The notes beneath the pieces are model-generated. The model was not told the DNA's origin. It did not search any database and worked only from the letters and a program-made list of their open reading frames with translations. A stretch of DNA of 64,000 nt, from positions 482,320 through 546,319 of the forward strand of contig NZ_MTAZ01000004.1 of the NCBI RefSeq assembly GCF_002150785.1, given 5' to 3'. The position numbers and the translations under genes are program-made. The stretch is from Arenibacter amylolyticus. GTDB taxonomy: Bacteria; Bacteroidota; Bacteroidia; Flavobacteriales; Flavobacteriaceae. This document shows, one piece after another, positions 54,955 through 64,000 of this stretch; within the stretch, counting starts at the first letter, position 1, and each line of letters starts with the position of its first letter.

Positions 54955-57672
54955 CTATTTTTTGTAGTCTCCAGCATTCACAACGGTCCACTCCTTATAG
55001 GGTTTTATATAGGTTTTTATGGCCTTGTTCACCTTGGCTACGGTTAAACTCTTTACTTTTTCTTCCAATTCCTTTTGGAATTCCATGCTGCGATTGTAGA
55101 AGATGTTGTTATTGATGAGTCCGGCTAACTCCCCATCTTTAGCTCTAGAAACGTTTTCTTCCTGAACCCATCCATTTACCGCATCCTTCAATTCGTCCTC
55201 TGTAATCCCATCTTTGATATATCTATCTAACTCTTCTTTAAAGCCTTGCTGCACCTTTTCATAATTGCTAGGCGCATAGATGGCGTATAGTATTAAGGAG
55301 GAGTTTTGGTCGTTCTTATTATGATCGGCTTGGAATCCAGCCCCTGCACCATAACTTACACCGTCTTTTTGACGTAATCTTTCCGCGATTCTAGAGTTTA
55401 AGAATCCGCCTCCCAATATAGTAGTAGCAATGCTTAAGGCTGCATAATCCTCGTTTTCCTGACTAATTTGTACGTTTAGGCGCCCTAGGGTCATCGCATT
55501 TTGTTTGTCTGGCGTTAGGATGTCCTCGTTGAGGGGCTGGGAAGCGGTATAAGGATTTTTAAGTCGCTCATAAGGGTGTTTGCTCTGGAAATTGGCAAAC
55601 TCCTTTTCCATAAAAGTGGTTACCTCTGACGGCTGCATATCCCCTATGGCTACCATAATGGATTTACCCAAACCATAAAAAGATTCGTGAAAGGCTTTGA
55701 GGTCTGCAATGGTCAATGCTTTTATGGCGGCTTCCTCCTCGGCTACCGTCATGGTATATAGCGGATGTCCTTTTGCATACGGATTATTTATTCGAGATAA
55801 TCTTTTGGAGGCGAGGAACTGGGGTTCGGTCTTATTGCTTTCTAGCATAGCTAGATGTTCTGTTTTTAATTTTTCCAATTCTGCCGGATCAAAAGAAGGG
55901 GTTTTAAGCATTTCGGCCATAAGGGCCAAAGAAGCCATCAGGTGTTCTTCCTTAGAATTTACATAGGCATAAATATTCCCGTTACTGGCGCGGAAAGAGA
56001 CAGAAGACTGAAGTTTACTTAGTTCGTCTGCAATCTGTTGCCTAGTTTTGGATTGGGTGCCTTTATCTAACATGCTAGCCGTATAGGACGGAATTAGCCC
56101 GGTGTTGTAAAGCGATTTTTCATTCCCGTTTCTCATGCTAAAGTTGAGTAGCACCGTTTTCCCTCTATTGTTTTTCTTTATGATGCCGTACTCAATCCCG
56201 TTAGATAATTGGCCTTGCTCCAGTCTTTCTGCAATGGCGTTATAGGAGACATCAAAGGCTTCTCCCATGCCCATATCTTCCTTGCCTGTGTAGTTGGCAA
56301 CCAAGGCTTCTAGATCTTGGGTGTGCTCTATGGCTACTCGCTCCGGTTGTTTGGTAGGGATAAACCTACCTATGGTCCTATTGGTGGGAATTAAATATTT
56401 GGTAGCTGCCCTATTTACTTTCTCTAAGGTCATTTCTTCTACCCTGTCCCGATGTATAAATGCCAAACGCCAATCGCCAGCCCCAATAAACTCGCTCATA
56501 TAGGTACCTAAGAAAGAGGAGTTTCTTAGAATCTGATCCATTTGCTTTAATAGGTTAGATTTAGCCCTGTCTAACTCTTCTTGGGTGATAGGGTTTGTTT
56601 TAAAACCATCCATGGTACTTTTAAGTTCGCGTTCTACCTCTTCCATGCTCTTTGTAGAGGGTACATTAACATTCACATAAAGAAAGCCGGGCTCCTTGGT
56701 AAAGGGGGAGAACGACCATAGTGAAGAGGCTTTTTGCGTCTCAATTAAATTCTTATAGAGTCGCCCCGATGGCTCATCCGTAAGGATGTTCTCTACCACG
56801 GCCATGGCCGCATAATCTTCATGTGAACCAGCAGGGGTATGGTACATGGCCGAAACCACCTGTAGATCACCAATTCTGCTTAAGCTTACTGTTTTCTCTC
56901 CGTCTTGTGCGGGTTCTTCCGTATAGTAATCCCTTAAGGGAATGCTGGGCTTCTCAATTTTGCCAAACTTCTCTTGGATGAGCGACAAGGTGGTGGTCTC
57001 ATTAAATTTTCCGGTAACCATAAGAACGGCATTGTCCGGTCTATAATACTTCTTGTAAAATGCCTGTAGGTTTTCTATGGGGACGCGTTCAATATCCGAT
57101 CGGTTTCCTATGGTAGAGTTTCCGTAGTTGTGCCAGAGATAGGCAGCATTGATTACTTTACTCATAAGAACACCTACGGGATTGTTTTCCCCACTTTCAA
57201 ATTCGTTCCTAACCACGCTAAACTCGCTTTCCAAATCCTCTTTGGCAATAAAGGAATTCACCATTCTATCTGCTTCCAGATCTAAGGCCCAATCCAAATT
57301 GTCTTCGGTGGCATTAAAGGTTTCAAAATAATTGGTACGATCATACCATGTGGTGCCATTGGGCCTTGCGCCTCGGGCACTCAGCTCCTTTGGGATATCT
57401 GGATGGTTTGGGGTGCCTTTAAAAACCATGTGTTCTAGTAGATGTGCCATGCCTTTCTCACCGTACCCCTCGTGCCTAGAGCCCACTAAGTAGGTGATAT
57501 TCACAGTGATGGTCTGGGCAGAATTATCGGGGAACAGTAATACCCTAAGGCCATTATCCATCTTGTATTCCGTTATGCCTTCTACGGAAGCTACTTTTTT
57601 AAGTTGCCCATACGAGTGGTAGGAACAGATAAATAATCCTATTAGAAATAGGTTCAATATTTTGGTTTTCAT
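54955..57672 (-). CDS. M16 family zinc peptidase, two-domain, exported
   Basis: 905 residues from the ATG at 57672 (signal peptide ILNLFLIGLFICSYHSYG); an in-frame start at 57771 is rejected as a non-secretory leader. The first M16 domain has the inverted zinc motif HLLEH in GMAHLLEHMVFKGT, with the downstream Glu in the NEFESGENNP region. The second M16 half (about residues 480-905) lacks the motif, as usual. It probably degrades peptides in the periplasm. A near-match -7 box (TAATATTG) lies upstream. Confidence 0.93.
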   Translation of the reverse strand: MKTKILNLFLIGLFICSYHSYGQLKKVASVEGITEYKMDNGLRVLLFPDNSAQTITVNITYLVGSRHEGYGEKGMAHLLEHMVFKGTPNHPDIPKELSARGARPNGTTWYDRTNYFETFNATEDNLDWALDLEADRMVNSFIAKEDLESEFSVVRNEFESGENNPVGVLMSKVINAAYLWHNYGNSTIGNRSDIERVPIENLQAFYKKYYRPDNAVLMVTGKFNETTTLSLIQEKFGKIEKPSIPLRDYYTEEPAQDGEKTVSLSRIGDLQVVSAMYHTPAGSHEDYAAMAVVENILTDEPSGRLYKNLIETQKASSLWSFSPFTKEPGFLYVNVNVPSTKSMEEVERELKSTMDGFKTNPITQEELDRAKSNLLKQMDQILRNSSFLGTYMSEFIGAGDWRLAFIHRDRVEEMTLEKVNRAATKYLIPTNRTIGRFIPTKQPERVAIEHTQDLEALVANYTGKEDMGMGEAFDVSYNAIAERLEQGQLSNGIEYGIIKKNNRGKTVLLNFSMRNGNEKSLYNTGLIPSYTASMLDKGTQSKTRQQIADELSKLQSSVSFRASNGNIYAYVNSKEEHLMASLALMAEMLKTPSFDPAELEKLKTEHLAMLESNKTEPQFLASKRLSRINNPYAKGHPLYTMTVAEEEAAIKALTIADLKAFHESFYGLGKSIMVAIGDMQPSEVTTFMEKEFANFQSKHPYERLKNPYTASQPLNEDILTPDKQNAMTLGRLNVQISQENEDYAALSIATTILGGGFLNSRIAERLRQKDGVSYGAGAGFQADHNKNDQNSSLILYAIYAPSNYEKVQQGFKEELDRYIKDGITEDELKDAVNGWVQEENVSRAKDGELAGLINNNIFYNRSMEFQKELEEKVKSLTVAKVNKAIKTYIKPYKEWTVVNAGDYKK

Positions 57673-57817
57673 GTGAGTGTGGATTTGATTACTCCCAATA
57701 TTACAATATTTTTTGTAAGACTTCACCGCTGTGTCCATAGAATTTTTGAGGTTAAGCTTCGTACTTTTCAATAATTAGTAATATTTTTAGCAACTTAATC
57801 TAATTGTCTATTACATA

Positions 57818-58846
57818 ATGTATCATTTTACCAGCTCTAAGTTTAAGACCGTTGTAAACCCAATTTTTTCATCTGTTATTGTATTGTTCGCCTTATGGTC
57901 CTGCAAATCCACCGCTCCTGCCTTGAAGGATTCCGGAACGGAGGCGGTAGCCGAATCGTACGTGGAGGAAATTCCCACTACCGATATTTCTTTTGAAATG
58001 GTATTAATACCCGAAGGAAATTTTATGATGGGCAGTCCAGATACCGAAACCAAAAGGAATGCCGATGAAGGACCGAGGAGAGCGGTAGAGCTAGATGCGT
58101 TTTATATGGGGAAGTACGAACTTACCTGGGATGTTTTTGAGCTGTTTTTTAAGCAAAATAAAGAAATGTTCCAAGATTTGGAAGCGAGTAAGTTGGCGGC
58201 CATAGACGGTATTACCAGACCTAGCCCACCCTATGAAGATCCTTCCTATGGAATGGGGAAAACGGGGTATCCGGCCATTAGTATGTCTGCTTATTCTGCC
58301 TTGGTATTTTGTAAATGGCTAAGCTCGGTCACGGGAAAATTTTACCGTTTGCCTACAGAGGCAGAATGGGAATATGCCGCTAGAGCAGGTACTGAAACCG
58401 CTTATTCCTTTGGGGATGATGCATCAGCGATCGATGATTATGCGGTGTATTATAAAAATTCTAATAACCAATACGCCAAGGTGGGAACCAAAAAGCCTAA
58501 CCCTTGGGGCTTATATGATATGCATGGGAATGTAGCAGAATGGACCCTAGACGAGTATAAGGAGGATGCATACGCCACCACCGAACCTAAGAATCCATGG
58601 GTAAAGCCTACTGTTATCCATCCTAGAGTGATTAGGGGTGGTTCTTGGGATGACGATGCTGATGTGCTCCGATCCGCGTCCAGAGTGGCATCAAGTATTA
58701 ATTTGCAAAAAAGAGACCCTCAGATCCCTAAAAGTTTTTGGTGGAATACGGATTCCAACTTTATAGGATTTAGAGTGGTTAGTCCAAAAGTACAGCCTTC
58801 CAAAGAGGAGCAGGAAAAGTTCTGGCAGACCGTTTTGGACGAGTAG
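57818..58846 (+). CDS. FGE/SUMF1-family lipoprotein (GldJ/GldK-like fold)
   Basis: 342 residues. A lipoprotein leader (SSVIVLFALWSCKS) is followed by a formylglycine-generating-enzyme-type domain with MVLIPEGNFMMGSPD, YRLPTEAEWEYAARAG, MHGNVAEWTLDEY and RGGSWDDD. The paired Cys of true FGE are not seen in the C-terminal part, so it need not be a sulfatase activator. It precedes the YceI gene by 18 bases. Its relation to gldK is one of shared fold. Confidence 0.88.
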   Translation: MYHFTSSKFKTVVNPIFSSVIVLFALWSCKSTAPALKDSGTEAVAESYVEEIPTTDISFEMVLIPEGNFMMGSPDTETKRNADEGPRRAVELDAFYMGKYELTWDVFELFFKQNKEMFQDLEASKLAAIDGITRPSPPYEDPSYGMGKTGYPAISMSAYSALVFCKWLSSVTGKFYRLPTEAEWEYAARAGTETAYSFGDDASAIDDYAVYYKNSNNQYAKVGTKKPNPWGLYDMHGNVAEWTLDEYKEDAYATTEPKNPWVKPTVIHPRVIRGGSWDDDADVLRSASRVASSINLQKRDPQIPKSFWWNTDSNFIGFRVVSPKVQPSKEEQEKFWQTVLDE

Positions 58847-58864
58847 TCGTTCTATAGGGCATTA

Positions 58865-59419
58865 ATGAAAAACATTATCGATATGAAAATTAAAATAACT
58901 TTTATAGCCTTATGGCTGGTTGCCTTTACGGGAATTTCACAGAATACATACACGCTGTCCAAAGAAAGTGTGCTGAATATTAATGGAACCTCAACCGTTC
59001 ACGATTGGACCGTTAAGGCCAATACCCTACATGGGAATTTAACCTATGGAGAGAAAGTGGAAGATGTGGAACTCCGGGTGGTCGCTCCGGACATAGAAAG
59101 TGGCCGTGCCGCTGCAATGGATAAAAAAATGCACGAAGCCCTGAAAGCCGAAAAGCATCCCGAGATTACTTTTAAATTTCAGAATCTATCCGATACGGAT
59201 CCTAATGCCCTTCAAGGTGTTTTAGCCATAGCAGGGAAAGACAAACAGGTAGTGCTTCCCTCGGAAATTACCGAGATAGACAATGGTTTTCGTATAAAAG
59301 GCTCCTATGCCCTAAAACTGCAAGATTATGGGATGGAGCCGCCTACAGCTATGTTTGGTCAAATTGTTGTTGGGGATACGGTCACGGTAGATTACAATCT
59401 TGTTTTTGTAGGTAAGTAA
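58865..59419 (+). CDS. YceI-family exported lipid-binding-like protein
   Basis: 184 residues from the ATG at 58865; an ATG at 58883 leaves a cleaner signal peptide (KITFIALWLVAFTGIS) and may be the real start. The domain has VLNINGTSTVHDWTVKA, MDKKMHEALKAEKHPEITF and YALKLQDYGMEPPTAMFG, the YceI lipocalin-like fold that binds isoprenoid or lipid molecules. It lies between an FGE-like lipoprotein and ApbE. Confidence 0.88.
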   Translation: MKNIIDMKIKITFIALWLVAFTGISQNTYTLSKESVLNINGTSTVHDWTVKANTLHGNLTYGEKVEDVELRVVAPDIESGRAAAMDKKMHEALKAEKHPEITFKFQNLSDTDPNALQGVLAIAGKDKQVVLPSEITEIDNGFRIKGSYALKLQDYGMEPPTAMFGQIVVGDTVTVDYNLVFVGK

Positions 59420-59575
59420 TCGTATTCATAAGACGTTAGGGACCAATAGTTCCTTGTAATAACATAGGGCGTGCTAGCTGGGAGATATCCCTGTAGGGTT
59501 GTACTAGTTTAGCGAAGGTTGATGGAACTTCAAGGATAATATGTCGTCTTAATTAATCTAATCCAACAGATTGCG

Positions 59576-60592
59576 GTGAAACCAGATGTGAATACATATA
59601 AGCACTTACTTTTAGCACTGGTCTTATTCGCTACTTTGGGTAGTGCCTACGCCCAATCTAGGGTGACCTATACCCATCAACAAATGGGTACCCAAATACG
59701 ACTGGTTTTTTATGCGCCAGATAGTATAGATGCCGATAGGGTGGCCCAATTGGCCTTTAAGAAGATAGATGATCTAAATTTAATCTTAAGCGACTACCTG
59801 CCCAACAGCGAGCTAAATAACCTGAGTAAAACGGTACATACCAAGGTGCCGGTAAGCAAGGACCTGTTTCAGCTACTACATCAATCCTCGGTAATGAGTG
59901 ATGCAACTGCGGGTGCTTTCGATATAACTGCTGGACCAGTGGTGGCCCTTTGGAGAAAAGCAAGAAAGAACGGAGTAGTACCTACTACAGAGGAGATTGA
60001 GGCCGCCAAAAAAAAGGTGGGCTATAATAAAATACGTCTACTTCCAGATTCCCTAGTAAGCTTATCTACTCTGGGAATGCAATTGGATGTAGGAGGAATA
60101 GGGAAAGGATATGCGGCAGACGAGGTTATACAGTTATTGAAAAAAATGGGGGTAGCGTCTGCCCTCGTAGATATGGGAGGAGACATTACTGTGAGTGGTG
60201 CCCCTCCAGACAAAGCCTATTGGGTTTTGGGATTCAGTTATTACAATTCTTTGGGTGAGGAGGCCTTTACCAAACTTAAACTAAAGAATAAGTCGGTGGC
60301 TACCTCAGGGGATCTGTATCAGTATTTTACCGTAGATGGCAAGCGCTATTCCCATATTGTAGATCCAAGTACAGGGATGGCCATCACCAATACCATACAG
60401 GTTACTACTATTGCTCCCACTGGAGCTATGGCCGATGCCTATGCCTCGGCATTGAGTGTTCTTGGTATAGAAAAAAGCAAAAATATCCTAAAACAAACTC
60501 CGGGATTGGAGGCTTTTCTGGTCACAGATAGTCCGGCAGACTATGAACAATGGAACAGCCAAGGTTTTCTAGATTATATTATAAGTGATTAA
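59576..60592 (+). CDS. apbE: FAD:protein FMN transferase ApbE
   Basis: 338 residues from a GTG start at 59576. A signal peptide (LLLALVLFATLGSAYA) is followed by the ApbE domain with LDVGGIGKGYAADEVI, LVDMGGDITVSG and YSHIVDPSTGMAI, the Mg/FAD-binding motifs. It attaches FMN to Thr of target proteins such as NqrC or RnfG, or other exported flavoproteins. It follows YceI after 156 bases. No obvious target gene is in the window. Confidence 0.92.
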   Translation: MKPDVNTYKHLLLALVLFATLGSAYAQSRVTYTHQQMGTQIRLVFYAPDSIDADRVAQLAFKKIDDLNLILSDYLPNSELNNLSKTVHTKVPVSKDLFQLLHQSSVMSDATAGAFDITAGPVVALWRKARKNGVVPTTEEIEAAKKKVGYNKIRLLPDSLVSLSTLGMQLDVGGIGKGYAADEVIQLLKKMGVASALVDMGGDITVSGAPPDKAYWVLGFSYYNSLGEEAFTKLKLKNKSVATSGDLYQYFTVDGKRYSHIVDPSTGMAITNTIQVTTIAPTGAMADAYASALSVLGIEKSKNILKQTPGLEAFLVTDSPADYEQWNSQGFLDYIISD

Positions 60593-60826
60593 CATACTAG
60601 GGTTTAGGATACGATAGCAAAGTAATCAAAGGAGAATTCCGGGGTATATTCGTGTCCAAATCCCTGTCGTCCTTCGTCCCGGGAAAGGCGAAAAAAGTCT
60701 ACCTTGTTTTGTTAAGAGAAAGAGCTTATGCCATATAAAAAACTATTTTCTTGGAACGAAGGGTATATGCCAAACGAAGGGTGTAATTAGAGCTGCCGTA
60801 TCATCAATCTATAATAAAAAAATACT

Positions 60827-62014
60827 ATGGTCTTAAAGGAGCGTATTAAAGAATTGTCTAAACAATTTACGACAGAATATGTGGAGGTAAGAAGATATCT
60901 TCACCAACATCCGGAGCTTTCTTTTAAGGAATTTAATACTGCTGATTTTTTAAGGAAAGAGCTGCAGAAAATTGGTATTACCGATATTGTTTCGGTGGCA
61001 GAAACGGGGCTATTGGCAACTCTTCACGGTCGGGAAAAGGGAAGGACTATTCTTTTAAGGGCAGATATGGATGCCCTTCCCATCCAGGAGGAAAACCAAG
61101 TAGAATATGCCTCTAGGATTGCTGGTGTAATGCACGCCTGTGGTCATGATGTACATATGAGCTCGTTATTATTTACCGCTAAAATTCTTTTTCAGTTAAG
61201 GAGTGAATTTATCGGGACTGTAAAATTATTGTTTCAACCAGGCGAAGAATTGATGCCAGGAGGGGCTACTTTGGTGATGAAGGAGGAAGCCTATCAGCAA
61301 TTGGGAAAGATCCCTCATTTGGGGCAGCACGTTATGCCTAAATTACCGGCAGGGAAGGTAGGATTCAGGGCAGGGCAATTTATGGCTAGTATGGATGAGG
61401 TATATCTTACCGTGATTGGGAAGGGCGGACATGCGGCAGTGCCGGAAGAATGTATAGATCCTATTCTTATTGCTTCACATATCGTTGTAGCCTCCCAGCA
61501 ATTGGTGAGTAGAATGGCATCGCCAAAAATGCCTAGCGTGCTATCCTTTGGTAGAATTATAGGGGATGGGGCCAATAATATAATTCCCGATCGCGTGACT
61601 ATTGAAGGGACATTTCGGACCTATGATGAACATTGGCGGGATCTAGCTATAGAAAAGCTTACTAAATTGGCCAAGGCCATAGCGGAAGGAATGGGCGGGG
61701 AATGCTATGTGAATATACCCAAAGGCTATCCGCATCTTAATAATGACGAGCCTTTGACCAATTCCATGAAAAAAAGCGCTATCGCATTTCTAGGAGAAGA
61801 AAATGTAGTGGATTTAGACCAGTGGATGGCAGCAGAAGATTTTGCCTATTATACGCAAAGTAATCCCGCATGCTTTTATCTTCTTGGGGTAGGGAATACA
61901 GATAAGGGAATTACTTCAGGGTTGCATACGGCTACTTTTAATATAGATGAAGTGGCCTTGGAAACAGGAGGTGGGCTAATGGCATGGTTAACTTTAGAAG
62001 CGCTGGTGCAATAA
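60827..62014 (+). CDS. M20-family amidohydrolase
   Basis: 395 residues. Metal ligands of the M20/ama family are visible: LRADMDALPIQEE, VMHACGHDVHMS, FQPGEELMPGGA, and GLHTATFNID at the end. The family includes IAA-amino-acid hydrolases, hippurate hydrolase and N-acyl-aminoacid deacetylases; the specific substrate is not determinable. There is no signal peptide. It is monocistronic, with a shared terminator to the convergent outer-membrane gene. Confidence 0.9.
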   Translation: MVLKERIKELSKQFTTEYVEVRRYLHQHPELSFKEFNTADFLRKELQKIGITDIVSVAETGLLATLHGREKGRTILLRADMDALPIQEENQVEYASRIAGVMHACGHDVHMSSLLFTAKILFQLRSEFIGTVKLLFQPGEELMPGGATLVMKEEAYQQLGKIPHLGQHVMPKLPAGKVGFRAGQFMASMDEVYLTVIGKGGHAAVPEECIDPILIASHIVVASQQLVSRMASPKMPSVLSFGRIIGDGANNIIPDRVTIEGTFRTYDEHWRDLAIEKLTKLAKAIAEGMGGECYVNIPKGYPHLNNDEPLTNSMKKSAIAFLGEENVVDLDQWMAAEDFAYYTQSNPACFYLLGVGNTDKGITSGLHTATFNIDEVALETGGGLMAWLTLEALVQ

Positions 62015-62030
62015 AAAGTGCTAATAATGA

Positions 62031-62067
62031 AAAAAGGTATTGGAAAATTGTTTCCCAATACCTTTTT
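62031..62067. terminator. Bidirectional terminator between M20 and outer-membrane barrel genes
   Basis: AAAAAGGTATTGG (62031-62043) pairs with CCAATACCTTTTT (62055-62067) with an 11-base loop, between convergent genes. Confidence 0.85.
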
Positions 62068-62091
62068 AAAATAGTTTATGTCTGCAGTGAA

Positions 62092-62562
62092 TTAGAACTG
62101 GTATCTAATACCTAATGCGATATCCATATCCAAATCATCTGAGTACTTGCTGTTGAAGCCCAATTCTGGCCTAATATCCAAGGATAGTAATAGCGGAATA
62201 TCAAAATCATATTCTATACCAATATTTCCTGCAACAAGGGCAAAGGTACCGTCAGACACATCGGAATCAAAACTTCCTAAACCTGCTCCAGCACCTACGT
62301 ACCAATGGAAATCACCATCCAATGGCATTACCCACTGGTATAACCCTACCAATTTAAAGGCATCAACGTTGTCCGAACTTCTCCATCCAAGATCAAATTC
62401 TAACCTGTTACTTTCCTTTAAATAGCGTTGGTAAGAAATCTCTCCCCCAAATCCGTTATTGTCACCAAGGCGTAATCCCAGGGCATTTTCTGAAATTGAT
62501 TGAGACTGGGCACTTAGGGTCATTAAAAGTGCGATTGTAAGAAAACCAATTAATTTTTTCAT
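62092..62562 (-). CDS. Small outer-membrane beta-barrel protein
   Basis: 156 residues. A signal peptide (LIGFLTIALLMTLSAQSQ) precedes alternating hydrophobic strands such as RLEFDLGWRS, FHWYVGAGAGLGSF and LALVAGNIGIEYDF, ending MDIALGIRYQF with a terminal Phe as in outer-membrane barrels. No enzymatic motif is visible. It resembles the generic OmpA-like/opacity type barrels of Flavobacteriia. The role is unknown. Confidence 0.8.
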   Translation of the reverse strand: MKKLIGFLTIALLMTLSAQSQSISENALGLRLGDNNGFGGEISYQRYLKESNRLEFDLGWRSSDNVDAFKLVGLYQWVMPLDGDFHWYVGAGAGLGSFDSDVSDGTFALVAGNIGIEYDFDIPLLLSLDIRPELGFNSKYSDDLDMDIALGIRYQF

Positions 62563-62785
62563 CTCTAAATGTTTTAATAGATTTAGTTTAATACTGTATT
62601 GTGGCTTGTTAAATTGCCTTATTGATTAAGAGCCAAAATTAATAAAAACCTGCATGATTATTGTACCTTATCCAATTAAAAACTGATGCAAAAACCAGCG
62701 CAATTAAATAAATTCTCCTGTTTTTTTATGCAATAGGCTCTTTATCAGCATGCGGCTTATACGGAGCTTTAAAAACCAATTTGCC

Positions 62786-64000
62786 ATGCCCAGAAGAAAA
62801 ATATATATAGCAATTTTAATTTCAATTTTCATTTTGTTGGGAATATTGGTGGGGGCAAATTTTCTGATGAAATCGAAAATAGCCAAGGCGCTGAATAGTA
62901 AACTTCCTACGCATATTAATTTGAGTTATGACGAATTAAAGGTGAACGTGTTGTCTGGATCCGTAGACTTACATAAGGTTGCCATAGCGTTGTTGGATCC
63001 AGATAGTGGGTTGGTGCATACCAGTATAGACCTAGAGGCTATGCATTTAAAAGGCCTGGGGTACTTTAACTTGCTTATAAATAAGGAAGTGGTGATCCGA
63101 GAGTTAGAGTTACAACAACCAGAGATAGCATATACACCCCATCACCATACCTCCAAAAAAGCCTCCAAGAATGTGGAAGTAGTAGATTTGGAGTATAAAA
63201 TTATTTTGGAAAACCTCAGCATTAAAGCGGGGAAGTATACCCAGTTGCAGCAAGATTCCGATAGGCCAAAATTAGCGATAGATGCTTTTAATCTTTCCCT
63301 AAGGAGCTTGGAGCTTAGTAGGGAGAGTTTAGCGCAAAGCATCCCATTCTCCTACCAAGAACCCAAGTTTGTAGCTCAACAACTATCTATGGATCTCAGT
63401 ACTTATGAAACACTCCATGTAGCTAAGGTGGCATACGGGAGTAGCGGGATGGGGGTATTGGATTTTGCAATAAAATCTAAGTATGGCAAAAAAGAATTGT
63501 CCCGTGTTTTAACCGTGGAACGGGACCATATCAACCTACTAATTCCAGAGCTGCAATTTTCCGATCTGGATTTCGGATTTAATAAGAAGCAACTATATCT
63601 ACATATTGGGAGTGCAAGCATGAAGGCCCCAAATTTGGAATTATACCGTGATAAATTGATTGGTGACGACTTAAAACATAAGCGATTGTATAGCCAAATG
63701 CTGCGTGAATTGCCACTGCAGCTTCATATAGATCAGCTGGTGATTAATGAAGGGTTGGTTTCTTACGCAGAAAAAGTAACAGAAGGAGTGGCAGTTGGTG
63801 AGATAATTTTTTCTGATTTAAATGCCGATATAAGCCAGGTGTCCAACATTGAAAAGAATGCTGGTAAGGTGAAAGTTCAGGTTCGCGCTAAACTGATGAG
63901 GGAGGCCGATCTGCAGTTGGATTGGAGTTTTGATACACAGAAGGAGAGCGATGCCTTTTTCCTGTTTTCCTCAATGCAACACCCTAAAAATATTTGGCGA
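62786..64000 (+). CDS. AsmA-like/DUF748 protein, N-terminal part (3' truncated by window edge)
   Basis: 405 codons run open to the window end from ATG 62786; an in-frame ATG at 62750 is an alternative start. An N-terminal membrane helix (IYIAILISIFILLGILVGANFL) is followed by a long beta-rich region with repeated charged strands, such as HINLSYDELKVNVLSGSVDL near the helix and IDLEAMHLKGLGYFNLL, typical of AsmA-like/DUF748 bridge-type proteins of the envelope. Such proteins move lipids between membranes. The rest of the gene is outside the window. Confidence 0.72.
   Translation, partial: MPRRKIYIAILISIFILLGILVGANFLMKSKIAKALNSKLPTHINLSYDELKVNVLSGSVDLHKVAIALLDPDSGLVHTSIDLEAMHLKGLGYFNLLINKEVVIRELELQQPEIAYTPHHHTSKKASKNVEVVDLEYKIILENLSIKAGKYTQLQQDSDRPKLAIDAFNLSLRSLELSRESLAQSIPFSYQEPKFVAQQLSMDLSTYETLHVAKVAYGSSGMGVLDFAIKSKYGKKELSRVLTVERDHINLLIPELQFSDLDFGFNKKQLYLHIGSASMKAPNLELYRDKLIGDDLKHKRLYSQMLRELPLQLHIDQLVINEGLVSYAEKVTEGVAVGEIIFSDLNADISQVSNIEKNAGKVKVQVRAKLMREADLQLDWSFDTQKESDAFFLFSSMQHPKNIWR

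Overview
The window is chromosomal DNA from a member of the Bacteroidota, almost certainly the family Flavobacteriaceae. The basis is the type IX secretion/gliding core gldK-gldL-gldM-gldN, a class II HMG-CoA reductase next to a GHMP kinase, several Bacteroidota-type TAnnTTTG -7 promoter boxes, no obvious Shine-Dalgarno sequences, and many signal peptides and lipoprotein leaders of this phylum. Base composition and codon use look even throughout. I see no insertion sequence, prophage, CRISPR array, tRNA or rRNA gene.

Layout. 1-6.5 kb: the 3' part of a periplasmic peptidyl-prolyl isomerase, then a GHMP kinase and HMG-CoA reductase (mevalonate route) on the minus strand, then a DPP-IV-type peptidase. 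6.5-10.2 kb: two tandem POT-family peptide transporters, which with the peptidase form a peptide-use block. 10.2-15.1 kb (minus): comEC, an NlpC/P60 lipoprotein, lpxB, a small membrane protein and surE. 15.4-17.6 kb: a tail-specific protease. 17.7-21.3 kb (minus): selO, a small GNAT protein, a thioredoxin-fold protein, msrA and msrB, which together look like a redox-damage block. 21.5-22.3 kb: a membrane-tethered or exported nuclease.

22.3-27.9 kb (minus): the complete rod-shape cluster mreB-mreC-mreD-mrdA-rodA, followed upstream by purH and a GAF protein resembling free-methionine-R-sulfoxide reductase. 30.2-33.3 kb (plus): a three-gene cysteine-rich metal-handling set (HYC_CC_PP-like protein, TonB-dependent receptor, HMA-domain protein). 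33.4-40.2 kb (minus): groEL, groES, secG, a TPR-like protein, lptE, a sigma-54 activator and miaB, with a 12-copy heptanucleotide repeat between lptE and the activator gene. 40.5-49.6 kb (plus): a small lipoprotein, topA, a ureohydrolase-fold protein that has lost metal ligands, then gldKLMN.

49.8-64 kb: a FAD oxidoreductase, a DUF983-like protein, an ABC-F ATPase, an exported leucine-rich-repeat protein, a CPXCG zinc-ribbon-like protein, an M16 peptidase, an FGE-like lipoprotein/YceI/ApbE group, an M20 amidohydrolase, a small outer-membrane barrel, and the start of an AsmA-like protein that runs off the window.

Most genes are ordinary core genes of the family. The least explained items are the metal-site-deficient ureohydrolase placed between topA and gldK, the Cys-pair relay around the TonB receptor, the heptamer repeat, the direct repeat upstream of the LRR gene, and several start codons that TAnnTTTG promoter boxes show to be mis-placed in a naive ORF call.
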